Source: Pseudomonas fluorescens HK44
Lineage (GTDB): Bacteria; Pseudomonadota; Gammaproteobacteria; Pseudomonadales; Pseudomonadaceae
Length of the DNA stretch: 64,000 bases
Assembly (NCBI RefSeq): GCF_000217955.3
Contig: NZ_AFOY02000018.1
Span: 124,001-188,000 of the forward strand
Direction of reading: 5' to 3'
Shown: in pieces, positions 48,312 to 56,687 of the stretch
Position numbering within the stretch: the first letter of the stretch is position 1
Layout of the letters: each line of letters begins with the position of its first letter
Notes under the pieces: generated by a model
Databases searched by the model: none
Told to the model about the DNA's origin: nothing
Seen by the model: only the letters and a program-made list of their open reading frames with translations
Position numbers and translations under genes: made by a program

Positions 48312-49325
48312 TTAGAGTTTTGCCGCAGCCAACTTAGGCGCCACCCAATCGCTTACCTTGAACGCCTTGCGAATCAGCTTCTGCTGCGAAGCCAAATCCA
48401 CCGCATCCTGTAATTTACCCAGGAACACCGGGTCCAGGGTCGAGGGGAAAACTTCGCTCAATTTCTGGTCCTTCAAATCCTGGGTAAGAATCACCGGCGG
48501 GTAACTCGCCAGCCCTGACACCAACTGAATGTACGCTTCCTTGTTGCTGTCCTGGGTCAGCCATTGCACCGCCTGCTGCTGGGCCTTGAGCAATTTCGCC
48601 ACCACCTCCGGGTGCTCGTCCACGAACTTTCCATTGCCCACCAAGACGGCCTGGACACTGCCTGCGCCCCCCAGGTCCTTGGTGGTCAACGGCAACTCGG
48701 CCAGGCCTTTGGCTTGCAATGCCGTCAAGTTGGAACCGCCCCACGATGCGTCAATTTGCTTGGCAGCGAGGGCCGCAACCGCTCCGTTGAAATCCAGGTT
48801 GATGATCTTCAGGTCTTTCTCGCTCAGACCCTGGCTGGCCAGCGCCGCATCGAAAGACAGCTGGCTGGCGGTGCCACGAAAGATCGCCACGCGCTTGCCC
48901 TTGAGGTCCTGCAGGGTCTTGATCCCCGAGCCCGGCACCACGCCGAGGTAATGCTTCACCCCGCGCGCCGAGGCACTCAACACCCGCGTATCCAGGCCAT
49001 TGGATTTGCCGATGATCGCCGCCAGGTCGCCGAGGTACGCCAGATCGACTTGATCGTTGGCAAAGGCTTCGTTGATCACCGGGCCTGCGCCTTTGAAGAA
49101 ATTCCACTGAATCTTGATGCCCTGATCGGCAAAGGCCTTTTCGTAAATCTGTTGGTCGCGCAACACGTCCACCACGCCGCCTGCGCTGTGTTGAGTGCCA
49201 GCGCTGAGGTCTGGTACGGCGATGCGGATTTCCTTGAGTTCAGCGGCCTGGGCGGTGAACGCCAGCAAGCCCACCAGAGCCGGTACGGCGAACAGACTGA
49301 GGACATGTTTGAAGGGGATGCTCAT
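48312..49325 (-). CDS. atsR: Sulfate-ester ABC transporter binding protein AtsR
   Basis: Periplasmic binding protein (337 residues) of the SsuA/TauA type with signal peptide (MSIPFKHVLSLFAVPALVGL..., cut after AQA). It binds organosulfates or sulfonates and hands them to AtsB-AtsC. The mature part of about 310 residues has no Met and no Cys at all. It is divergent from atsB, with a 356-base gap holding the shared 20-bp motif. Identity as AtsR rests on the adjacent atsB, atsC and atsA. Confidence 0.88.
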   Translation of the reverse strand: MSIPFKHVLSLFAVPALVGLLAFTAQAAELKEIRIAVPDLSAGTQHSAGGVVDVLRDQQIYEKAFADQGIKIQWNFFKGAGPVINEAFANDQVDLAYLGDLAAIIGKSNGLDTRVLSASARGVKHYLGVVPGSGIKTLQDLKGKRVAIFRGTASQLSFDAALASQGLSEKDLKIINLDFNGAVAALAAKQIDASWGGSNLTALQAKGLAELPLTTKDLGGAGSVQAVLVGNGKFVDEHPEVVAKLLKAQQQAVQWLTQDSNKEAYIQLVSGLASYPPVILTQDLKDQKLSEVFPSTLDPVFLGKLQDAVDLASQQKLIRKAFKVSDWVAPKLAAAKL

Positions 49326-49486
49326 GAGTACGGCTCCTGATAACGGCGTTGAAGATCTGAAAGTAGGCTGAATCGTGACCTTCACTTAAATACTATAAAT
49401 TCACACATTTATATCTTTTAGAACTAAGCGAGCAAGTACGGGGCGCCTGGAGCGATATGCATGACCAGCATGGAAAATATTCTTCG

Positions 49487-49506
49487 AATGCATTGGATGT
49501 GTATTG
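49487..49506. promoter_or_regulatory. 20-bp motif shared with the receptor-LysR region (copy 2)
   Basis: AATGCATTGGATGTGTATTG matches 17 of 20 bases of 41892-41911 (minus strand). It lies 161 bases before atsR and 175 before atsB, in the middle of their 356-base divergent promoter region. A partial further copy, GATATGCAT, is at about 49455. Nothing else is recognised in this gap. Confidence 0.6.
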
Positions 49507-49681
49507 CCTGGAGGCCTTAAATGGTCTCACTTATCTCTCAATAGCATTAATGTATATTTTTATATAACCGTTTTAGTGTTCTTGAAATCGCCAAGATCGC
49601 TGCCTTCGGAAGCTCCTACATGGCCGCGATCTTTTGATCTTGATTCCCGAACCGCGAAAAACCCGACAACGGAGGTCGCCC

Positions 49682-51280
49682 ATGGCCCGTGTATCCCTAA
49701 TCAGCCTGCCGCTGGCCGCGCCACCGCTCAACGGTCGGCGGCTATGGCCAACACTGAGCCAACGACTCTTGCCCTGGCTGCTGCCACTCAGCCTGTTTGC
49801 ACTGTGGTGGCTGGCCAGCCGCAATCACTGGATGAGTGAACAAATCCTGCCGGCACCATCACTGGTTTGGAACAGTGCGGTGGAGCTCGCACTCGGCGAG
49901 TTGTGGAGCCATTTGTGGATCAGTCTGCAACGCCTGTTCTGGGGGCTGCTTACAGGGATCACCGCGGGTGCGATATTGGGCGTGGCGCTGGGTTTCAGCC
50001 GCACGCTCGAACGCCTGGTATTCCCGACATTCGCCGGTTTGGCGCAAGTCCCGACACTGGCGTGGATTCCACTGTTCATGGTGTTTTTCGGCATCGGCGA
50101 AGTGTTGAAACTGGTGGTGCTGTTCAAGGCCATCGTGGTGCCGGTGACCCTGCACACGTTGGTAGGCGTGCGTGATGCGCAACCCAAGCTACGTGAAGCC
50201 GCTGCGGTGCTGCGCCTGCCGCCACGATTGCTGATTCGCCGACTGGTGTTGCCCGCCGCATTGCCGGCCTTCATGGCCGGCGTTCGCCTGGCCCTGGCCG
50301 CTGGCTGGACCTCATTGCTCGCCGTCGAACTGCTCGCCTCCAGCGAAGGCATCGGTTACTTGATGGTCTGGGCGCGACAGTTGTTCATGCTCGATATCGT
50401 GTTCGTGTGCATCGTCGTGATCGGTTTGTTCGGCGTGGTCATGGATCGTGGTATCGGCCTGCTGGACAAAAAACTGGTGCACTGGCCGCATCCCGCCACC
50501 GCCGAAATCCGCCGTGGCCCTAAGTATCAGAGTTGGCAGCGCCTGCAACCCTGGTTGCTGCCGTTGGCGTTACTACTGCTGTGGCAATGGGCAACGAACC
50601 GGCAATGGGTCGATGCCAACATTCTGGTCAGCCCGCTGACGGTGCTGAACACCACCTGGAACGGCCTGCTCAACGGCACGCTGATCAGCGGCATGGCCCT
50701 GAGCCTGGGTCGCACCCTTGGCGGTCTGTTGCTCGGCGGTGGCCTCGGCTTTGCCCTGGGCTTGTTGCTGGGACTGTCAGGAACCTGCGAACGCGTACTC
50801 GGCCCGCCCCTCGCCGCGCTGCGGCAGATCGCGATTTTCGCCTGGGTGCCGCTGCTCACGGCATGGTTCGGCTTGGGGGAACTGGCCAAATGGGTATTCG
50901 TCGCCCTCGCCGCATTTTTCCCATTGTTCATCGCCACCCAACGCAGCGTCGCCAACCTCTCGCCGCAACTGAACGAGGCCGCACAAGTGCTGCGCCTGAA
51001 TCTCCGGCAACGCCTGCGCCGACTGGTGCTGCCGGGCGCCGCGCCAGGAATTTTCGCCGGGCTCAGGCTGAGCCTGATCTACGCCTGGCTTGGCACCATC
51101 GGCGCAGAATATTTCATGCCGTCCAACGGCGGCATCGGCAGCCAGATGATCGGCGCCCAACAACTGCTGCGCATGGACCTGATCATGGCCGGCATGTTGC
51201 TGGTCGGCCTCACCGGCGCCCTGCTCAACCTCATTGGCCAACGCCTGGAAATCCGCGCCACCCGCTGGAGACACGCATGA
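49682..51280 (+). CDS. atsB: ABC transporter permease AtsB, double (fused) permease
   Basis: The 532-residue inner-membrane protein is made of two homologous SsuC/TauC-like permease halves (about 1-265 and 275-532). Each has its own EAA loop for the ATPase: EAAAVLRLPPRLLIRRLVLP and EAAQVLRLNLRQRLRRLVLP. It can thus form the whole membrane channel as one chain. The stop overlaps the atsC start (ATGA). Confidence 0.88.
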   Translation: MARVSLISLPLAAPPLNGRRLWPTLSQRLLPWLLPLSLFALWWLASRNHWMSEQILPAPSLVWNSAVELALGELWSHLWISLQRLFWGLLTGITAGAILGVALGFSRTLERLVFPTFAGLAQVPTLAWIPLFMVFFGIGEVLKLVVLFKAIVVPVTLHTLVGVRDAQPKLREAAAVLRLPPRLLIRRLVLPAALPAFMAGVRLALAAGWTSLLAVELLASSEGIGYLMVWARQLFMLDIVFVCIVVIGLFGVVMDRGIGLLDKKLVHWPHPATAEIRRGPKYQSWQRLQPWLLPLALLLLWQWATNRQWVDANILVSPLTVLNTTWNGLLNGTLISGMALSLGRTLGGLLLGGGLGFALGLLLGLSGTCERVLGPPLAALRQIAIFAWVPLLTAWFGLGELAKWVFVALAAFFPLFIATQRSVANLSPQLNEAAQVLRLNLRQRLRRLVLPGAAPGIFAGLRLSLIYAWLGTIGAEYFMPSNGGIGSQMIGAQQLLRMDLIMAGMLLVGLTGALLNLIGQRLEIRATRWRHA

Positions 51281-52092
51281 ACGCACCGATCGTCAGCTTC
51301 AATCACGTAGGCAAATCCTTCGACGTCGACGGCTTCGAACTGGAGGCCATTCGAGAATTCAACCTGGACATTGCCGAGGGTGAATTCGTCGCGATTGTCG
51401 GCTCCAGCGGCTGTGGAAAATCCACTTTGCTGCGGCTGCTGGTGGGCCTGGATACGCAGTTTCGCGGGCAGATCAGCGTCGACGGTAAAGCCGTCACCGG
51501 CATCGGCGGCGAACGCGGCATCGTCTTTCAGGAGCACCGTTTGTTTCCCTGGCTGACGGTGGCTGACAACATCGGCCTGGGCCTGATCAACGAGTCACTG
51601 AGCGCTGATGAAAAGCAAAAACGCATCAGTGATTTCATCGATCTGGTGGGCCTGCGCGACTTCAGCCGCGCCTATCCACATCAGCTCTCCGGCGGCATGG
51701 CGCAACGGGTGGCGATCGCTCGCGGGCTGGTGGCCAGCCCGCGGATTCTGCTGCTGGACGAACCCTTCGGCGCCCTCGATGCCCTGACCCGCCAACAGAT
51801 GCAGGACGAACTGCTGGCGATCCGCGCTAGGGCAAAAATCACCACGATCCTGGTCACCCACGATGTCGAGGAAGCGATCTTCCTCGCCGATCGCGTGGTG
51901 GTGATGGAGCCGCGTCCCGGGCGCATCAAGCAAGTGGTCGACATCGCCCTGCCCCATCCGCGCCAGCGCAGCAGTTTCGACTTCCACCGGCTGCGCGAAG
52001 AACTGCTGCACGAACTCACCAGCGACGACCACTACCAACCGCCTGTACCGGTGCAGGTACGTGATTTGCCACTGTCTTTCATTGCCTGCTGA
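51277..52092 (+). CDS. atsC: ABC transporter ATPase AtsC
   Basis: The 271-residue SsuB/TauB-like ATPase has Walker A GSSGCGKST (about 42-50), Q-loop FQEHRLFPW, signature LSGGMAQRVAIARG, Walker B ILLLDEPFGALD and the H-loop THDVEEA. Start MNAPIVSFNHVGKSF overlaps the atsB stop; the longer reading in this frame is only an out-of-frame extension into atsB. It energises uptake by AtsR-AtsB. Confidence 0.92.
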   Translation: MNAPIVSFNHVGKSFDVDGFELEAIREFNLDIAEGEFVAIVGSSGCGKSTLLRLLVGLDTQFRGQISVDGKAVTGIGGERGIVFQEHRLFPWLTVADNIGLGLINESLSADEKQKRISDFIDLVGLRDFSRAYPHQLSGGMAQRVAIARGLVASPRILLLDEPFGALDALTRQQMQDELLAIRARAKITTILVTHDVEEAIFLADRVVVMEPRPGRIKQVVDIALPHPRQRSSFDFHRLREELLHELTSDDHYQPPVPVQVRDLPLSFIAC

Positions 52093-52106
52093 ACAGGAGA
52101 TTCTTG

Positions 52107-53717
52107 ATGCCGCAACGTCCCAACTTTCTGGTGATCCTGGCCGATGACCTGGGCTTTTCCGATATCGGCGCATTCGGAGGCGAGATCGCCACGCCGAACC
52201 TGGACGCCCTGGCCAACAACGGCCTGCGCCTGACCGATTTCCACACCGCGCCCACCTGCTCGCCGACCCGCTCGATGCTGCTGACCGGCACCGATCACCA
52301 CATCGCCGGCATCGGCACCATGGCCGAAGCATTGACACCGGAACTGATCGGCAAACCCGGTTACGAGGGGTATCTGAACGACCGCGTCGTGGCCTTGCCA
52401 GAGCTGCTGCGCGAGGCCGGTTATCAGACGTTGATGAGCGGCAAATGGCATCTGGGCCTGACCGCGGAGCTGGCGCCCCATGCCCGCGGTTTCGAGCGTT
52501 CGTTCTCGCTACTGCCGGGCGCCGCCAACCATTACGGCTTCGAGCCGACCTACGACGAACACACCCCGGGCCTGCTGAAATCCACTCCGGCGCTGTACAT
52601 CGAAGACGATCAGTTCATCGATGAACTGCCGAAGGATTTCTATTCCTCCGATGCCTTCGGCGACAAGCTGCTGCAGTACCTAAAGGAGCGCGATCAGACC
52701 CGGCCGTTCTTTGCTTATCTGCCGTTTTCCGCGCCGCATTGGCCGTTGCAAGCGCCTGCCGATGTGGTCGAGAAATATCGCGGCCGGTATGACGCAGGTC
52801 CCGAAGTGCTGCGCCTGGAGCGCCTGGAAAAACTCAAGGCCCTGGGGCTGATCGACGCTGATGTAGAGCCGCATCCACTGATCCAGCTCAGTGCCCAATG
52901 GGACGCCTTGAGCGACGAACAACGGCAGATTTCCGCACGGGCCATGGAGGTGTATGCGGCGATGGTCGAGCGTATGGACTGGAACATCGGTCGCGTCGTC
53001 GACTACCTGCGCAATCAGGGGCAACTGGACAACACTTTCATCCTGTTCATGTCCGACAACGGCGCCGAAGGTGCGCTGTTGGAGGCCTTCCCGAAATTCG
53101 GTCCGCAGTTGCTGACCTACCTCAATCAGCATTACGACAACAGCCTGGATAATATCGGCCGCGCCAACTCCTACGTTTGGTACGGACCGAACTGGGCGCA
53201 AACGGCGACTGCGCCTTCACGACTATTCAAGGCATTCACCACCGAAGGCGGTATTCGGGTGCCAGCGCTGGTGCACTACCCGCAACTTCCGCTCAAGGGA
53301 CAGATCAGCCATGGGTTTGGCACCGTGATGGACATCACGCCAACCATTCTTGACCTCGCCGGGGTACGTCATCCAGGCAAGCAGTGGCGCGGCAAGGAAG
53401 TGGCAGAATTGCGTGGGAAGTCGTGGCTAGGGTTTCTGTCCGGCGAAACGGCGCAGGTGCATGACGAACACACCGTCACCGGTTGGGAGCTGTTTGGACG
53501 ACGAGCGATTCGTCAGGGGCAATGGAAAGCAGTTTACATCCCGGGGCCGGTGGGGCCGGCGACTTGGCAGCTTTATGATTTGGGAAGCGATCCGGGCGAG
53601 ATTCATGATTTGGCATTGAGCCAACCCGAGAAGCTCAACCTGCTGATTGAGCATTGGCAGCAATATGTGGCTGAGACCGGGGTGATTTTGAGTAAGTCAC
53701 CGTATCAGCCGGATTGA
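52107..53717 (+). CDS. atsA: Arylsulfatase AtsA
   Basis: Cytoplasmic enzyme that hydrolyses aryl sulfate esters to give sulfate. The 536-residue protein shows metal ligands in ILADDLGFSDIG, the C-x-P-x-R motif with Cys51 (TCSPTRSMLLTG) that must be converted to formylglycine, GKWHLG, and FMSDNGAEG. It closely follows P. aeruginosa AtsA in length and sequence. AGGAG lies upstream of the ATG at 52107. Last gene of atsB-atsC-atsA. No formylglycine-generating enzyme is in the window. Confidence 0.95.
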   Translation: MPQRPNFLVILADDLGFSDIGAFGGEIATPNLDALANNGLRLTDFHTAPTCSPTRSMLLTGTDHHIAGIGTMAEALTPELIGKPGYEGYLNDRVVALPELLREAGYQTLMSGKWHLGLTAELAPHARGFERSFSLLPGAANHYGFEPTYDEHTPGLLKSTPALYIEDDQFIDELPKDFYSSDAFGDKLLQYLKERDQTRPFFAYLPFSAPHWPLQAPADVVEKYRGRYDAGPEVLRLERLEKLKALGLIDADVEPHPLIQLSAQWDALSDEQRQISARAMEVYAAMVERMDWNIGRVVDYLRNQGQLDNTFILFMSDNGAEGALLEAFPKFGPQLLTYLNQHYDNSLDNIGRANSYVWYGPNWAQTATAPSRLFKAFTTEGGIRVPALVHYPQLPLKGQISHGFGTVMDITPTILDLAGVRHPGKQWRGKEVAELRGKSWLGFLSGETAQVHDEHTVTGWELFGRRAIRQGQWKAVYIPGPVGPATWQLYDLGSDPGEIHDLALSQPEKLNLLIEHWQQYVAETGVILSKSPYQPD

Positions 53718-53792
53718 TTTTTTTTGACCTCAAGAGCTGTGCCGCTACGAACCGACCAAGGCCAAGCGTGGCGGATGGTAAAAGCCACATAA

Positions 53793-53821
53793 AAATTCCC
53801 GCCAATCGGCGGGACTTTTTT
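53793..53821 (+). terminator. Terminator of atsBCA
   Basis: TCCCGCC-AATC-GGCGGGA followed by T-rich CTTTTTT, 80 bases behind the atsA stop. Confidence 0.85.
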
Positions 53822-54293
53822 GCCGGACATTAGTGCGGAGACCTTAATTCAAATTACCGTATTAAAATAACTTAAAAAAAGGCCCGTTTTAAGGTCAGTT
53901 CTAACGGAGAACTCACTAAACAAAAGACATGCACGAGTAATCAACAGGTCTTTTCAACAACAATTCCAACGTTTCATCAATCACGTTCGTCCTAACGCCT
54001 GGGTTCTCAGCGTGGCCGGTTTCATCATCATGGTTCCGGTTTACCTGACCCAGATCATTTCAGTACGTCCAATTCCTGGCCGGTTATTTGAACCGCCCAC
54101 AAGATTCCTTTCTAACAACCCGGGTCGCTTTTTTGCCATTGCTACGCGGTTCTTCGAGCAGGTTCATTCAGCAGAGAACATCCACGCTGAAATAGATGAC
54201 GACGAACAAGCGAGCCTGGACGGCTGCCTACTCACGAGTCGAGCGTTAGATCAGCAATTCTCGGTTATTCCCCAATCGTTTCCAGATCAATAG
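53822..54293 (+). other. Region without a clear gene; possible membrane-protein remnant
   Basis: The only notable reading (from about 53907 with no normal start, through 54293) gives a hydrophobic stretch VAGFIIMVPVYLTQIIS followed by a Pro/Phe-rich and then acidic tail, ending over the convergent small gene. A GTG at 54012 is the first usable start but lies within the hydrophobic part and lacks a ribosome site. It may be a decayed gene of the neighbouring island. Composition is more A+T-rich than the flanks. Confidence 0.3.
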
Positions 54294-54521
54294 AGCGGTG
54301 AGTCGATAGTAATACCGGGTAGCGTTGGAATGGTCTTTCAGGTGCTGAGTGAAAAACCAGCGCACATGCTTGAGCTGCCAGGTCCAGGGATTGTCTCGCT
54401 GCCATCGTTGTTGAATAGCCGCTTGCATGAGTCGGGCTTGCCGTAGGTGGCGTTGTTGTGTGAGCTTCGAGCCGCTCAGCACGCCGTTCAGGAACAGTGT
54501 CATATCGAAGGGCTTGGTCAC
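54246..54521 (-). CDS. Small integrase-coupled protein
   Basis: The 91-residue Arg/Trp-rich protein (FDMTLFLNGVL, QRHLRQARLMQ, NPWTWQLKHVRWF, YYYRLTALLI) starts at GTG sharing bases with the integrase TGA (GTGA). It is paralogous to 34288-34554, where the same overlap with an integrase end is kept. No known domain recognised. The fixed coupling suggests it works with the integrase, perhaps as an accessory or directionality factor; this is inference. Confidence 0.72.
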   Translation of the reverse strand: MTKPFDMTLFLNGVLSGSKLTQQRHLRQARLMQAAIQQRWQRDNPWTWQLKHVRWFFTQHLKDHSNATRYYYRLTALLIWKRLGNNRELLI

Positions 54522-55498
54522 GCTCTGCCTCCAATGTAGGCACTCACCACGTCGATGCGGTTATGCCCCAACTCGTGGCTGATCTGCTGTCGTGCACGCT
54601 GATCGAGTGCTCGTTCCTTTCGATGAACACGACCGCCATTAACGGGTGCAGGGAAGCCCGTCAGTTGTTCATAGCGCTCACAGGCGTAAGCCGCTCGCAG
54701 TTCATGAAAGCCTTTCAATCCATGCTCATGCAGGATGTCCCGTGCCGGTCGCACAACTGCCTGCATAAAGTCTTTGTAGCTTTCGTCGGGCGCCAACAAA
54801 TTCCGGCTGCCATTGGGTGAGGTCGCGCTGGCCCAATCTAGGGCATCGCGAACTTGATCCGTTACCGTAATCCAGCGCGGTGCCGAGGCCCCTGATCGAC
54901 CACCTTTGGTGCCATCCTGGATGTTGATCTTGCCCAGTTGCCGAACCTCACGTTGCAGTCGGGGCAGATCGGCCAGGATCGCTTCGCGCAGGCGCATACC
55001 AGTCTCACGGGCGAGTAGCACAATGGCACTCACCCTCGATTGCTGACGATCTGACAGCGCCCGTGCGATCAACTTGACCTGCGCCCGGTCTAGGCCTTGC
55101 GGAGCCTCACTACGCACGCTTGAGCGCTGCAAGCCCAGCGCCTTACTCGGACTCGGTATTTTGACGTACTGATCACCGCGCAGCGCGGCCATCGTTCGGT
55201 TCACGGTGGACAGTCGGTTCTGTGCGGTGGCAATGCCGACGTTGCCCTGATCAACCTGCTCCCGCACGTGGACGGCGTACCGCATGAGGATCTCGCGGTC
55301 TATCTGGCGCGCGTCGTTGACCCTCGGCCCTTCATCGGATCGACACCACTGAACGAATGACTGCCAGCGATCGCTATGGGCTTTGACGGTAGCAAAGTGG
55401 CCGTCGCCAAACAGATCTTTCAAGGCTTGCGGTCCGGCATAGCTGAGCTGGCGACCGAAGCCGAAATTGCGCCCAGCTCGCTTACCGACGCGAGCCAT
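54518..55498 (-). CDS. Tyrosine integrase of island type (Integrase_1-like)
   Basis: The 326-residue recombinase has catalytic Arg in ARETGMRLREAIL, H-x-x-R as FHELRAAYACERY, a further His in SHELGHNRIDVV and nucleophile Tyr in SAYIGG at the very end. Its start (MARVGKRAGRNFG) overlaps the end of the preceding gene by 17 bases, and its stop overlaps the next start. It differs from the ssrA-linked integrase at 32864. Found in Pseudomonas islands; target unknown, possibly the tRNA-like site at 56560. Confidence 0.85.
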   Translation of the reverse strand: MARVGKRAGRNFGFGRQLSYAGPQALKDLFGDGHFATVKAHSDRWQSFVQWCRSDEGPRVNDARQIDREILMRYAVHVREQVDQGNVGIATAQNRLSTVNRTMAALRGDQYVKIPSPSKALGLQRSSVRSEAPQGLDRAQVKLIARALSDRQQSRVSAIVLLARETGMRLREAILADLPRLQREVRQLGKINIQDGTKGGRSGASAPRWITVTDQVRDALDWASATSPNGSRNLLAPDESYKDFMQAVVRPARDILHEHGLKGFHELRAAYACERYEQLTGFPAPVNGGRVHRKERALDQRARQQISHELGHNRIDVVSAYIGGRA

Positions 55499-55835
55499 TT
55501 TTCTGTTCCTGATCGACTGCCGCGAGCTCGCACAAAAGAGCTCGCCAGTGTGCACTCACAATAGCGAACTGGCCCCAATCAGTCGGGCGAAAACACAGCG
55601 TGTTGTCGGTGACGTAAAGATCCGCACCCTCCTCTTTCAACCATTGAATAATGGCTGTCGTAGAGGCGATAGCTTTATGGGTGGTAGCGACACTGGCGAC
55701 AGCGGCGACAACCCTCGTCCTGCTTGGTTTTGAGCGTGGCGACAAAGTGGCGACAGTAGCGGCGACAAATCGCGCTTTGGGCTCCTTTTGACGCTGAGCC
55801 AGATGGTTGCGCAGCGCTTCATCAAGATTAAACAT
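55482..55835 (-). CDS. TubC_N-like small protein
   Basis: The 117-residue protein has a C-terminal part (IIQWLKEEGADLYVTDNTLCFRP, then AHWRALLCEL) that follows the pattern of TubC N-terminal docking-type domains often annotated in islands beside DUF3987 genes. The N-terminal half is Ala/Arg-rich. It overlaps the upstream gene by 8 bases and the integrase by 17. Function unknown. Confidence 0.65.
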   Translation of the reverse strand: MFNLDEALRNHLAQRQKEPKARFVAATVATLSPRSKPSRTRVVAAVASVATTHKAIASTTAIIQWLKEEGADLYVTDNTLCFRPTDWGQFAIVSAHWRALLCELAAVDQEQKNGSRR

Positions 55836-56472
55836 GGCGCACCTCGAAGGTGTGGCCGTCGGTGATCAGCCACTGATGATCAAGCAACTCGACCAGAAGC
55901 TTGGTGGCATGGCGACTGCTCTTACGGGCAAAGCGGGGACCGTTGCGATTCAGGTCCCGAATACTGAAGCGCTTCCAATCTTTGACCTGCAGCCAGCGCA
56001 ACAACCGGTCTGCCTCCTCTTTTACCCGGCACACCGGCTCCTGTTCGGTCAGGCGCTGGATCTCGGTGAGGTAGTAACCGACTAAGGTGGAGGCCCGCTG
56101 GATATGGTCAACTTCCACGACACTGCTCTCCTCCACCACTGCCAGGATGCCAGCGACGCGCAGCAGGTTGTCGGCGGCCTTCGATCCACTAGGCCGTATG
56201 CTGGCCAGTTCCCCAAACTCACCCAACTGGGCTTCGATGGCGTCATGCAGATCAATCCAGCGGCGGCGCGCCAAAGGACTGAGGTTTAGCGGTGAGAGGC
56301 GCAAAGCACCGTCAGAGGAGAGCGACAAAGGCTGAAGAAGCACAAAATCCTCATGCCCAGCGGCTTTGGCAAACGCACCACAGGAGGCATGCTCAGCTTG
56401 CCCGGTTTCGAGTAAACAGAGATTGCTTTTGGCCGTCCTCGGAAAGATACGGATACGAAGCATATTGCTCAA
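55828..56472 (-). pseudogene. Truncated DUF3987-like gene (C-terminal part)
   Basis: A reading of 214 residues whose C-terminal two thirds (LSPLARRRWIDLHDAIEAQLGEFGEL..., AADNLLRVAGILAVVE, STLVGYYLTEIQRL) resemble the end of large DUF3987 proteins, primase/helicase-like proteins of phages and islands. The N-terminal ATPase part expected of about 400 residues is missing; the first 60 residues look unrelated. Probably a deletion remnant of a larger element. Confidence 0.6.
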
Positions 56473-56559
56473 TCCAGCTCCTCGCGGTATTCCAGTTGGT
56501 ATTCCAAAGAAATTTACAAACTCACATTAGTCAATTAAATCAAATATCTAAGAAACCAA

Positions 56560-56581
56560 TTCAGATTACCCCGGCCCACCA
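56560..56581 (+). other. tRNA 3'-end-like sequence, possible attachment site
   Basis: TTCAGATTACCCCGGCCCACCA resembles a T-arm 3' strand, acceptor strand and CCA of a tRNA, and aligns with the ssrA 3' end (TTCAAATCCCCCCGGCTCCACCA minus two bases) at most positions. No 5' part of a tRNA is present. With the terminator directly behind it, it looks like the outer att site of an island. The CCCACCA end would suit tRNA-Lys; inference. Confidence 0.4.
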
Positions 56582-56599
56582 AATAAGCGTTACAAATCA

Positions 56600-56631
56600 G
56601 GCACTTAGCGATTATCGCAAGTGCCTTTTTT
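56600..56631 (+). terminator. Intrinsic terminator behind the tRNA-like end
   Basis: GGCACTTAGCGAT / ATCGCAAGTGCC pair, followed by seven Ts. It directly precedes the IS66 target duplication. Confidence 0.85.
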
Positions 56632-56687
56632 GTGTCTGAATGGTATCCGATCCATGAACTACACCTACCGCCAGAAGCGCTTCGTGT

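Noticed and set aside
50533..51276. Long N-terminal extension of AtsC
   Set aside because: It is an Arg/Pro-rich shadow of atsB in another frame; the ATGA overlap gives the proper start.
54012..54293. Separate 93-residue plus-strand gene
   Set aside because: Its only start is a GTG inside the hydrophobic stretch, without ribosome site, and it overlaps the better supported small gene on the minus strand.
56641..56650. GGTATCC at 56643 as a further integrase repeat
   Set aside because: It is the first bases of the IS66 terminal repeat (GTATCCG) after the target duplication.
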